A stretch of 5,373 nt of DNA from Scatosoma sp045656625 (GTDB taxonomy: Bacteria; Bacillota; Clostridia; Christensenellales; Borkfalkiaceae): the NCBI GenBank assembly GCA_045656625.1, contig JAZORL010000055.1, positions 1 through 5,373 of the forward strand. Direction: 5' to 3'. Shown here piece by piece: positions 1-5,373 of this stretch. Under the pieces are notes generated by a model. That model saw only the letters and a program-made list of their open reading frames with translations, had not been told where the DNA came from and did not search any database. Both the position numbers and the translations under genes were made by a program. Numbering within the stretch: position 1 is the stretch's first letter; every line of letters begins with the position of its first letter.

Positions 1-16
1 TTTTCCTTCTATACGA

Positions 17-817
17 TTATTTTTTAAGCTCTAACGTGCGCTTATACGCCGCCGTCACCGCTTCGATGGTTGCACCTCTAAACCCTGCTTTTTCCAAAGC
101 ATGAATTCCTGCAATCGTCGTGCCGCCCGGGGAGCAAACCGCATCCTTTAAGTCGGCGGGGTGACCGAATTCTAACAGCATTTCCGCCGCACCGAGTAAG
201 GTTTGCGCTGCGTACAAAGCCGCTTTATCACGAGGTACGCCGCATTCCACCGCACCGTCCGCAAGCGCTTCCGCAAACGCGTACACAAACGCCGGTCCGC
301 AACCCGAAAGTGCGCTGCCTGCGTCGATTTTGTCTTCGGGGATTTTGTCAAACACACCCGCCTTTTCAAAAATGGATAAAAATTCCCTTTCCGCCGTAGC
401 GTTTATCCCTGCGAGGGTGTATAAAATCATACCTGTGCCAAGAGCAACGGGGGTGTTGGGCATAATGCGAATCACGGGCAAATCTGCGCCGATAAAGGAA
501 CGGATTGCCGAAATGGACAAGCCTGCCGCAATCGTAATCACCGTCACGTCCGTCCGTGCTTGCAATTCGCTCGCAAAGTCCGCAATGGCGCTCGCCATCA
601 CCTGCGGTTTTACGGCAAGAAGCACAAAATCCGCATTTTTCGCGATATCCTTTGCGTTTGTGACCACGACGCCGTATTCTTGATGAAATTTGTCCGTTTT
701 CGTTTTGTCGAAATCACAAACGGCAATCTTTGCGCCGTCAATGCTTTTCGCCGCTGCCGTCACGAGTGCGCCGCCCATATTTCCGCAACCGATAAAACCA
801 ATTTTATAGTTTGCCAT
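17..817 (-). CDS. proC: Pyrroline-5-carboxylate reductase (ProC)
   Basis: Catalyses the last step of proline synthesis, the NAD(P)H-dependent reduction of 1-pyrroline-5-carboxylate to L-proline in the cytosol. The 266-residue product has the usual family length. Seen in the protein: an N-terminal Rossmann dinucleotide-binding motif GFIGCGNMGG (residues 7-16), AVKPQ (68-72), the MPNTP block (119-123), and the C-terminal dimerisation/substrate domain with SGCGPAFVYAFAEALADGA (171-189) and the P5CR signature around SPGGTTIAGIHALE (229-242). The start was placed at the ATG at 815-817 because a strong AAGGAG (824-829) sits 6 nt upstream and the protein then begins MANYKIGFIG, as in the family. An in-frame ATG 11 codons further upstream would only add a non-homologous extension. 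It is the last visible gene of the proBAC operon, 36 bp after proA. No terminator is visible before the window edge. The assignment is secure. Confidence 0.97.
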   Translation of the reverse strand: MANYKIGFIGCGNMGGALVTAAAKSIDGAKIAVCDFDKTKTDKFHQEYGVVVTNAKDIAKNADFVLLAVKPQVMASAIADFASELQARTDVTVITIAAGLSISAIRSFIGADLPVIRIMPNTPVALGTGMILYTLAGINATAEREFLSIFEKAGVFDKIPEDKIDAGSALSGCGPAFVYAFAEALADGAVECGVPRDKAALYAAQTLLGAAEMLLEFGHPADLKDAVCSPGGTTIAGIHALEKAGFRGATIEAVTAAYKRTLELKK

Positions 818-823
818 AATACA

Positions 824-831
824 CTCCTTCC
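824..831 (-). promoter_or_regulatory. Ribosome binding site of proC
   Basis: On the minus strand this reads GGAAGGAG, with AAGGAG at 824-829 and a 6-nt spacer to the ATG at 817. It decides between that start and an in-frame ATG at 850, in favour of the 266-residue product. Confidence 0.85.
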
Positions 832-853
832 ATTTGTCTACGGTTTTCAACCG

Positions 854-2116
854 TTATCTAACTTGACCGTTCCCACGCACAATATATTTATAGGAACAAA
901 GCTCTTCCAAGCCCATCGGTCCGCGTGCGTGTAATTTTTGCGTAGAAATCCCGATTTCACAGCCCTTGCCGAACTCGCCGCCGTCCGTAAAACGGGTGGA
1001 AGCGTTCAAGTATACCGCCGCGCTGTCGATGCAAAGCGCAAATTTTTCCAATACGCTCTCGTCTTCGCTCACGATACAATCGCTATGATGGGTGGAATGC
1101 GCACTAACGTGCGCAATTGCCTCGTCTACCGATTTGACGATTTTTATCGCCAAGATATAATCTAAAAATTCGGTGTCGAAATCCGTTTCGCTCGCCGCTT
1201 TCTGGTTCGGCAAAATTTCCAACGCTTGCTTATCACAACGAAGCTCTACGTCAGGCAACCCTTTTTCTTCTCTATCGGCACAAAGTCGTTTTTCGAGCAG
1301 GGGAAGAAAATCCTTTGCGATTTCTTCGTGTACCAAACATACCTCTTCTGCATTGCATACGGACGGACGAGAGGTCTTTGCATTCTCGATGATATTGAGC
1401 GCCTTTTCAAGGTCTGCCGCCTTATCCACGTACACGTGGCAAATGCCCGTACCCGTTTCAATACAAGGGACTTTTGCGTTTTCCACGCAAGCGCGGATTA
1501 GACCTGCGCCGCCGCGAGGGATGAGTGCGTCTACGTACCCGACCGCCGTCATCAATTCCGTTGCGCTTTGGCGGGAAACGTCCTCTACAATATTGATAAA
1601 ATCGGGATTAAGCGACTGCTTTTCAAGCGCCGCGCGCATCACTCGAATAATCTCGAAAGAGGAATTGAACGCATCCCTGCCCCCACGCAATACGCAAACG
1701 TTGCCGCTTTTGAAGCACAACGCACCTGCGTCTGAGGTCACGTTAGGACGGCTTTCGTAAATGATGCCGATTACCCCCAAGGGTACTCGTTTTTTGGTGA
1801 CGGAAAGTCCGTTATAAAGGGTGGATTCCTCTAAAACCATACCAATCGGATCGGGGAGCGCCGCCACCTCTCGAATCCCTTTCGCCATGCCTGCAATTCG
1901 CTTTTCATCCAAGCGTAAGCGATCGATCATTACGTCGGGGAGCTTGCCCTTTGCGTTCTCGACGTCCACCGCATTTGCGGCAAGAATCGTCGTCACGTTT
2001 TCTTCCAATGCATCCGCCATCGCCAAAAGGGCGGTATTTTTTTGTTCGGGCGAGAGAATGGAAAGTCCGCTCGCCGCCGCTTTTGCGGCTTTTAAGATTT
2101 CCTGTGTTGTTTTCAT
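854..2116 (-). CDS. proA: Glutamate-5-semialdehyde dehydrogenase / gamma-glutamyl phosphate reductase (ProA)
   Basis: Second enzyme of proline synthesis. It reduces gamma-glutamyl phosphate with NADPH to glutamate-5-semialdehyde, which cyclises to pyrroline-5-carboxylate. The 420-residue protein matches the normal ProA length (about 415-420) and belongs to the aldehyde dehydrogenase superfamily. Visible motifs: VPLGVIG (111-117), YESRPNV (120-126), LRGG (143-146), PRGG (200-203), ETGTGICHVYVD (220-231) and RPSVCNAEE (250-258), whose Cys254 is the expected catalytic thiol. The C-terminal region carries FTDGGEFG and ISTQKLHARGPMGLEEL, both typical of the family. The start is the ATG at 2114-2116, preceded by CAGGA 8 nt upstream and separated from the proB stop by only 2 bp. 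A longer reading frame running back to about 2233 overlaps proB and has no family similarity in the extra part. Close coupling to proB fits the channelling of the labile acyl phosphate, which is known for the ProB-ProA pair. Confidence 0.97.
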   Translation of the reverse strand: MKTTQEILKAAKAAASGLSILSPEQKNTALLAMADALEENVTTILAANAVDVENAKGKLPDVMIDRLRLDEKRIAGMAKGIREVAALPDPIGMVLEESTLYNGLSVTKKRVPLGVIGIIYESRPNVTSDAGALCFKSGNVCVLRGGRDAFNSSFEIIRVMRAALEKQSLNPDFINIVEDVSRQSATELMTAVGYVDALIPRGGAGLIRACVENAKVPCIETGTGICHVYVDKAADLEKALNIIENAKTSRPSVCNAEEVCLVHEEIAKDFLPLLEKRLCADREEKGLPDVELRCDKQALEILPNQKAASETDFDTEFLDYILAIKIVKSVDEAIAHVSAHSTHHSDCIVSEDESVLEKFALCIDSAAVYLNASTRFTDGGEFGKGCEIGISTQKLHARGPMGLEELCSYKYIVRGNGQVR

Positions 2117-2118
2117 GG

Positions 2119-2889
2119 TTATTTTCCTGCAACAAATAAGGTGTAGCGGCTCGTTTTGCCTTCTACTACGTCGTACAAAAGATCGGGGTTTTCGCCGTTG
2201 GCAATCGCCATATTCACACCCTTTTCTACGCAAATTTTCGCTGCATTGAGTTTTGTTTTCATCCCCCCCGTGCCCAAGCTTGAACCGACGTCGCCCGCCG
2301 TTTCAAAAATGGATTCGGGCATACCGTGTACGCGTTCAATAAACGTTGCGTTCGCATCCTTGCGCGGATCTGCGGAGTACAGCCCGTCCACGTCGGAAAG
2401 GATAGCCAAAAGATCGGCCTTCACGCTGACCGCAACGAGGGCGGAAAGGGTGTCGTTATCGCCCACCTTAATTTCTTCCGTGGCAATCGTGTCGTTTTCG
2501 TTGATGATAGGGAGTGCGCCGAGTGCCAAGAGTCGGGACATCGTGTTGTTGAAATTCTCGTGTCGCTCGTCGGATGAAAAGTCCGAGCCCGTCAAAAGAA
2601 TTTGCGCAACGGTGTGTCCGTATTCGGTAAAGAGCCGATCGTAGGTGTACATCAATTCACATTGACCGACAGCCGCCGCGGCTTGTTTTGTGGGGATATC
2701 CGTCGGCTTTTGCAAAAGACCGAGCTTGCCCACGCCCATTCCGATTGCGCCCGAGGATACGAGGATTACTTCGTGGCCCGCATTCTTCAAATCGCTCAAA
2801 ACCTGCACGAGTGCGCCCGTACGTTTGATATTCAGTTTTCCCGTTTCGTGCGCCAACGTTGACGTGCCCACTTTGACCACTATTCGCAT
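2119..2889 (-). CDS. proB: Glutamate 5-kinase (ProB), short form without PUA domain
   Basis: First and committing enzyme of proline synthesis; it transfers the ATP gamma-phosphate to L-glutamate. The 256-residue protein is a single amino acid kinase (AAK) domain: MRIVVKVGTSTL with Lys6 at the N-terminus, SSGAIG (45-50), INEND (129-133) and GDNDTLSA (143-150) for glutamate binding, SDVDGLYSADPR (165-176) at the nucleotide site, and GTGGMKTK (206-213). Enterobacterial ProB is about 367 residues because of a C-terminal PUA domain. Here the frame stops right after the kinase fold, at FVAGK. Short ProB proteins occur naturally in Firmicutes and other groups, and proA begins 2 bp later, so this is not a truncation. 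Proline feedback acts on the AAK domain in studied enzymes, so inhibition may be kept, but the sequence does not prove it. The start at 2887-2889 has AAGGA 10 nt upstream. It is the first gene of the operon. Confidence 0.96.
   Translation of the reverse strand: MRIVVKVGTSTLAHETGKLNIKRTGALVQVLSDLKNAGHEVILVSSGAIGMGVGKLGLLQKPTDIPTKQAAAAVGQCELMYTYDRLFTEYGHTVAQILLTGSDFSSDERHENFNNTMSRLLALGALPIINENDTIATEEIKVGDNDTLSALVAVSVKADLLAILSDVDGLYSADPRKDANATFIERVHGMPESIFETAGDVGSSLGTGGMKTKLNAAKICVEKGVNMAIANGENPDLLYDVVEGKTSRYTLFVAGK
2125..2129 (-). promoter_or_regulatory. Ribosome binding site of proA inside the 3' end of proB
   Basis: The minus strand reads CAGGA, 8 nt before the proA ATG. It lies within the last codons of proB, so proA translation is probably coupled to proB termination. 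It supports the 2116 start over the longer upstream frame. Confidence 0.7.
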
Positions 2890-2898
2890 CTTTCACTA

Positions 2899-2905
2899 TT
2901 CCTTT
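2899..2905 (-). promoter_or_regulatory. Ribosome binding site of proB
   Basis: The minus strand reads AAAGGAA, with about 9-10 nt to the ATG at 2889. The spacing is slightly long but functional by usual Firmicute standards. Confidence 0.65.
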
Positions 2906-2953
2906 TCCTGATTTTATCCGTAAGATTAAACCATTTTTTCGATTATACATTAT

Positions 2954-2982
2954 ATTATATAGAAAGAAAAACCGTTTGTCAA
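2954..2982 (-). promoter_or_regulatory. Sigma-A type promoter of the proBAC operon
   Basis: On the minus strand there is a perfect -35 box TTGACA (2977-2982), a 17-bp spacer, and a perfect -10 box TATAAT (2954-2959). Transcription would start near 2946-2948, giving a leader of roughly 57 nt. A second TATAAT at 2942-2947 lies just downstream but has no good -35 at the right distance. The leader is too short for a T-box, and I saw no attenuator. The match to consensus predicts strong basal expression, so control may be mainly by feedback on ProB. Confidence 0.88.
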
Positions 2983-3051
2983 GTCTGCGCGCACGAAAAA
3001 GGTATGAATTTGCAAAAAGAACCACAAAATAAGTAGGAAAAGTAAAAACTT

Positions 3052-3055
3052 GGAG
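3052..3055 (+). promoter_or_regulatory. Ribosome binding site of the glycosyltransferase gene
   Basis: GGAG lies 9 nt before the ATG at 3065 and is the best start signal in the region. A weaker AGGAAA (3035-3040) would serve a TTG start at 3050, and GGGA (3092-3095) an ATG at 3104. No convincing promoter for this gene was found between 2890 and 3050. Confidence 0.55.
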
Positions 3056-3107
3056 TGTGGCAAAATGAAGGAAAAGTCAAAAATTAAAAACGGGAAGTGC
3101 GGAATGA
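3052..3107 (+). repeat. Imperfect direct repeat around the glycosyltransferase start
   Basis: GGAGTGTGGCAAAATGA (3052-3068) resembles GGAAGTGCGGAATGA (3093-3107), with an A-rich AAAATTAAAAA stretch between them. Each copy carries a purine-rich SD-like motif followed by an in-frame ATG. The composition resembles dispersed AATTAAAAAT/GTGCGGAATG-type intergenic repeats that I recall from other bacterial genomes; that likeness is from memory and was not searched. Confidence 0.35.
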
Positions 3108-4786
3108 GAAAGAGCCCTGCGTTGTACCTGACGATGCTTGTTGTATGGACGGTATTGACGGCGTTTTTATGGTATTATTTCTCGCCGAATTTTGTGCGCG
3201 TACCTTTTTTGAAGGGGGTAAATCCGTCCTTATTTTTACGGATTGGGGCAAGGCTGCTTTTGGTTTTTAATGCGCTGTTTATTTCCTATTTTTGGCTCAA
3301 CGGCGTGAAGGATTTTATTTACGTTGTGTGGTATTATTTGTTTCGTCGTCGCTTGTACCGCAGGTATTTTGAAATTATCGACACCGACGTACGCGGCGCA
3401 AAAGATAAGATTTTGCTTGCCTACTGCACCTGCAACGATTTTGACGGAAGAAGCTTGGAGGCGAGTATGCGCCAAAGCTATCCCCATTTCGACGTGGTGA
3501 TTTTGGATGATTCGACGAGTGAGGAGTACAAGGAAAAAGTCAATGAATTTGCGCTTAAACACGGCATAAAAGTCGTACGCCGAGAGAATCGAGAGGGGTT
3601 TAAGGCAGGGAATATCAATCATTATTTTCTTTCCGCGGAGTGTAAAGAAAAGGGATATGATTACTACGTAATTCTTGATTCGGATGAGATTTTGCCAAGG
3701 AATTATCTTTACGAGAGTTTGAAATATTTCTATGCGCAAAAAAACGTGGGGATTGTGCAGGCGAACCACGTTTCGGATAGAAACCGCAATTTCTTTATGA
3801 AGCTTTTTCACGTGGGAGTAAATTCCCATTGGCCGACCTATCAAACGATGAAGCATTTTTACGGTTTTTCGACGATGCTTGGCCACGGCGCGATGATTAA
3901 GCGGGATTGCTATGAAAAAGCAGGCGGTTTTCCGCCGCTTGTTGCGGAAGATCTGTGTTTGAGTATCGAAGCGAGAAACGCAGGGTATTACGTGGCGTTT
4001 GCGCCGAATATCGTGTGCAGGGAAGAATATCCAATCGATTACGTCGCCTTCAAAAAACGGCATTCCAAGTGGACGCAGGGGAACTTGGAGTTTATCAAAA
4101 AATACACGGGTAAAATCGTGCGTTCGAAGATGAAATGGTATGAAAAGCTCGACATTGCACTTTTTACGTACAATTTGCCCTTGACGGCAATTTTTGCCTT
4201 CTTTATCTTCGCAAACTTGATGATTGCGCCGTTGCTGAAAATTGATTTGGGGGCGGCGTACTCCGCTTGGATGATCGTACCGACGATAATTTTCTTTTTC
4301 TCGCCTATGCTCAATGATTTTTTCACGTGGAGCTTTCGATTCAATCCTTTGCGCACGCTACTTTACACCGTTTCCGTGATTATGCTCTACGGCTCGATGC
4401 TAACGACTTCATTAATCTCGGCGGCGATGGGGATGATGGGCAAAAAAGCCCGTTTTATCGTCACGCCGAAATCCTCGCAAAAAATCGGGGTGTGGTTTGC
4501 CTTAAAATTCCAATGGAAAGAAATTGTGTTTTCGAGCGTGTTGCTTGCGATAGCGTTGCTTTTCCATGGGGGAGTTTTGCCCGTGCTGCTCATCGTGGCG
4601 ACGGGGTATGCGTCGATTGTGTTGCTCTTCTTTTCCAACGTTCGCTATACGGAAGAAGAAACGGCGGCGATAGATAGGCAAACGACGGAGATTTCTCTTT
4701 CGGCGAATCGGTTGTTTGGATACAATCGTGACGTGGAGCGGGTGCGCCGTGCAAGATATAGCCGTTCGATGGGGAATGCAAGATAG
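3065..4786 (+). CDS. Cellulose-synthase-like membrane glycosyltransferase, family GT2
   Basis: A predicted inner-membrane processive glycosyltransferase that would polymerise and export a polysaccharide from a nucleotide sugar; the sugar is not known. The 573-residue protein has hydrophobic segments at about 19-39 and 62-80, then a cytosolic GT-A domain: DD (148-149), NREGFKAGN for the nucleotide-sugar region, metal-binding DSD (205-207), GHGAMIKR, AED (294-296, the TED position), and RHSKW (332-336, the QxxRW position). Further membrane segments lie at about 364-391, 398-418, 430-455, 487-503 and 505-524. FIVTPK (464-469) matches the FxVTxK gating-loop motif of cellulose synthase BcsA. The C-terminal tail of about 45 residues is too short for a PilZ domain, so no c-di-GMP control is visible. 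The chosen ATG has GGAG 9 nt upstream. TTG at 3050 and ATG at 3104 are alternatives. OpgH/NdvB-like glucan or hyaluronan-like synthesis are possible roles. It stands alone, divergent from proB. Confidence 0.85.
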   Translation: MKEKSKIKNGKCGMRKSPALYLTMLVVWTVLTAFLWYYFSPNFVRVPFLKGVNPSLFLRIGARLLLVFNALFISYFWLNGVKDFIYVVWYYLFRRRLYRRYFEIIDTDVRGAKDKILLAYCTCNDFDGRSLEASMRQSYPHFDVVILDDSTSEEYKEKVNEFALKHGIKVVRRENREGFKAGNINHYFLSAECKEKGYDYYVILDSDEILPRNYLYESLKYFYAQKNVGIVQANHVSDRNRNFFMKLFHVGVNSHWPTYQTMKHFYGFSTMLGHGAMIKRDCYEKAGGFPPLVAEDLCLSIEARNAGYYVAFAPNIVCREEYPIDYVAFKKRHSKWTQGNLEFIKKYTGKIVRSKMKWYEKLDIALFTYNLPLTAIFAFFIFANLMIAPLLKIDLGAAYSAWMIVPTIIFFFSPMLNDFFTWSFRFNPLRTLLYTVSVIMLYGSMLTTSLISAAMGMMGKKARFIVTPKSSQKIGVWFALKFQWKEIVFSSVLLAIALLFHGGVLPVLLIVATGYASIVLLFFSNVRYTEEETAAIDRQTTEISLSANRLFGYNRDVERVRRARYSRSMGNAR

Positions 4787-4816
4787 ACGATAAAGGACGG
4801 AAAAGACGCAAAATAT

Positions 4817-4848
4817 ACCGCCGTTTTTGTTTGCGGTGGGCGTTTTTT
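4817..4848 (+). terminator. Candidate weak intrinsic terminator after the glycosyltransferase gene
   Basis: CGCC (4819-4822) can pair with GGCG (4839-4842), directly followed by six T (4843-4848). An alternative stem pairs ACCGC (4817-4821) with GCGGT (4833-4837), 5 nt before the T run. The stems are short and the loops long (16 or 11 nt), so termination may be inefficient. It begins 30 bp after the stop codon, the expected place for a terminator. Confidence 0.4.
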
Positions 4849-4851
4849 CGG

Positions 4852-4864
4852 TCCAAGACTTGGA
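4852..4864. repeat. Perfect 13-bp inverted repeat
   Basis: TCCAAG-A-CTTGGA is a 6-bp perfect dyad around a single central A. It has the size and symmetry of a repressor operator but lies about 60 bp upstream of the PEPCK -35 box. No regulator family is recognised from it. Confidence 0.45.
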
Positions 4865-4871
4865 ATACGAG

Positions 4872-4889
4872 AAAAAGCAAGAGCTTTTT
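4872..4889. repeat. Inverted repeat with A-tract and T-tract
   Basis: AAAAAGC (4872-4878), loop AAGA, GCTTTTT (4883-4889). It could form a small hairpin with two G-C pairs and a terminal U run in either direction, so it may act as a weak bidirectional terminator, or may simply be A/T-rich spacer. Confidence 0.35.
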
Positions 4890-4898
4890 GATGAAAAT

Positions 4899-4933
4899 CG
4901 AGAAAAAATTTCTCGTAAAATTGTTTACAATTT
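4899..4933. promoter_or_regulatory. Two adjacent dyads, the second overlapping the PEPCK -35 box
   Basis: CGAGAAA-AAA-TTTCTCG (4899-4915) and AAATTGT-TT-ACAATTT (4918-4933) are perfect 7-bp inverted repeats two bases apart. The second contains the TTTACA -35 element, so a protein bound there would block RNA polymerase. Neither matches the CcpA cre consensus, and the second only loosely resembles Rex-type TTGT...ACAA sites. The operator role is inference from position and symmetry. Confidence 0.4.
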
Positions 4934-4952
4934 CTTTTTTATATGATATAAT
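4924..4952 (+). promoter_or_regulatory. Sigma-A type promoter of the PEP carboxykinase gene
   Basis: -35 TTTACA (4924-4929, one mismatch from TTGACA), a spacer of exactly 17 bp, and -10 TATAAT (4947-4952). The start point would be about 4959, leaving a leader of about 80 nt. The leader contains a possible stem TGGCG (4968-4972) with CGCCA (4991-4995); no known riboswitch was recognised. Confidence 0.82.
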
Positions 4953-5025
4953 ATTTTTGGTGGAGTATGGCGTGTTATGCGCGTGTAGGCCGCCAAGACT
5001 GAAAAGGATAAAAATTTATTTTCAA

Positions 5026-5032
5026 AAAGGAG
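5026..5032 (+). promoter_or_regulatory. Ribosome binding site of the PEP carboxykinase gene
   Basis: AAAGGAG with a 7-nt spacer to the ATG at 5040, close to ideal. It fixes the start of the partial gene that runs off the right edge. Confidence 0.85.
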
Positions 5033-5039
5033 ATACATT

Positions 5040-5373
5040 ATGACCAACAACAAGAAAGTTCTTCAATTTGTTGAAGACGTAAGAGCGTTTGCACAACCCG
5101 ATAACGTGGTATGGATTGACGGTAGCGATGCACAACGCGACGCATTGAGAGAAGAAGCTTGCGCTACGGGCGAAATGATTAAGCTCAACCAAGAACTTCT
5201 TCCCGATTGCTATTATCACAGAACGGCAGAAAACGACGTTGCCCGCGTAGAGGATAGAACGTTCATCTGCTGCGAAAACGAAGAGGACGCGCTTCCTCAT
5301 TCCATCGTAAAATGGAAGGCTCCTAAGGAAGCTTACGCAATGGTAAACGAAATTGCGAAGGGCGCTTACAAGG
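5040..5373 (+). CDS. pckG: Phosphoenolpyruvate carboxykinase (GTP), N-terminal part, cut by the window edge
   Basis: The gene runs off the right end; 111 codons of a protein of usually about 600 residues are visible. The GTP-type enzyme interconverts oxaloacetate plus GTP with PEP, GDP and CO2 in the cytosol. In anaerobes it can work in gluconeogenesis or in PEP carboxylation. Family features seen: VVWIDGS near residue 23, ATGEMIKLNQELLP in the 40s-50s, YYHRT, and the hallmark DVARVEDRTFIC block (about 66-77), whose Arg residues contact substrate in studied enzymes. The usual GPTNNW motif following this block is replaced by LPHSIVKW, an oddity with the frame intact. The nucleotide-binding P-loop (kinase-1a), metal ligands and the catalytic lid lie beyond the edge and cannot be checked. 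It has its own strong promoter and RBS. The ATP-dependent family (pckA) lacks these motifs, so the GTP assignment is firm. Confidence 0.9.
   Translation, partial: MTNNKKVLQFVEDVRAFAQPDNVVWIDGSDAQRDALREEACATGEMIKLNQELLPDCYYHRTAENDVARVEDRTFICCENEEDALPHSIVKWKAPKEAYAMVNEIAKGAYK

Noticed and set aside
1173..1760. Plus-strand open frame of 195 codons opposite proA
   Set aside because: It is antisense to the catalytic core of ProA, Ser/Ala-rich as expected for a shadow frame, with no RBS and no family motif.
854..2233. ProA with a 39-residue N-terminal extension
   Set aside because: The extra part overlaps the proB coding sequence, shows no family similarity, and a good RBS with an ATG at 2116 gives the standard ProA length.
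2890..2950. T-box or attenuator in the proBAC leader
   Set aside because: The leader is only about 57 nt, lacks a T-box consensus and a terminator hairpin with U tract, and shows only an imperfect A/T-rich stem.
3004..3036. Possible 10-codon open frame upstream of the glycosyltransferase gene
   Set aside because: The purine-rich motif is directly next to the ATG, and the peptide is too short and featureless to support a gene.
3236..4063. Long open frame of 275 codons on the minus strand opposite the glycosyltransferase
   Set aside because: It lies wholly antisense to a gene with clear GT2 motifs, has no recognisable domain, and its composition follows from the codon pattern of the sense gene.
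4899..4933. CcpA cre or Rex binding site at the PEPCK promoter
   Set aside because: The dyads do not fit the cre consensus, and the match to Rex sites is limited to TTGT/ACAA with the wrong spacing, so no regulator was named.
4967..5002. Possible 11-codon leader peptide in the PEPCK 5' leader
   Set aside because: The ATG is only one base after GGAG, too close for initiation, and the peptide shows no run of a regulatory amino acid.
4831..5043. Plus-strand open frame of 70 codons between the glycosyltransferase and PEPCK genes
   Set aside because: It begins inside the terminator candidate, runs across the PEPCK promoter and RBS and ends in the PEPCK start. It has no convincing SD and no recognisable protein motif.

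Overview
The window looks like a chromosomal segment of a low-to-mid GC Gram-positive anaerobe, most likely an uncultured Clostridia-type Firmicute. This is an inference from strong AAGGAG ribosome binding sites, near-consensus sigma-A promoters, a short ProB without a PUA domain, and a clostridial-looking GTP-dependent PEP carboxykinase. Nothing in the window fixes the genus. No RNA gene, CRISPR array, insertion sequence or phage gene was found.

Layout. The left half (17-2889, minus strand) is a compact proline biosynthesis operon transcribed right to left in the order proB, proA, proC. The gaps are 2 bp (proB-proA) and 36 bp (proA-proC). A textbook promoter (TTGACA, 17 bp, TATAAT) lies at 2954-2982. 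The three products make the complete glutamate-to-proline route: ProB phosphorylates glutamate, ProA reduces the phosphate to glutamate semialdehyde (which cyclises to P5C), and ProC reduces P5C to proline. A Shine-Dalgarno-like stretch after proC suggests the operon may continue past the left edge.

Diverging from proB on the plus strand is one gene (3065-4786) for a cellulose-synthase-like membrane GT2 glycosyltransferase with an FxVTxK gating-loop motif. Its polysaccharide product is unknown. It has no visible functional link to proline synthesis, and its own promoter could not be identified.

A 253-bp intergenic region (4787-5039) follows. It holds a weak terminator candidate, four perfect short inverted repeats and a strong promoter (TTTACA, 17 bp, TATAAT). 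That promoter serves the 5' end of a GTP-type PEP carboxykinase gene (5040 to the right edge), which interconverts oxaloacetate and PEP. The visible part of this enzyme keeps the DVARVEDRTFIC block but has an unusual replacement of the following GPTNNW motif.

Most of the window is ordinary housekeeping metabolism, and I see no convincing new multi-gene system. The items most worth a second look are the inverted-repeat cluster before the PEPCK promoter, the altered PEPCK motif, the substituted QxxRW motif in the glycosyltransferase, and the repeat-like sequence that supplies the glycosyltransferase start region.
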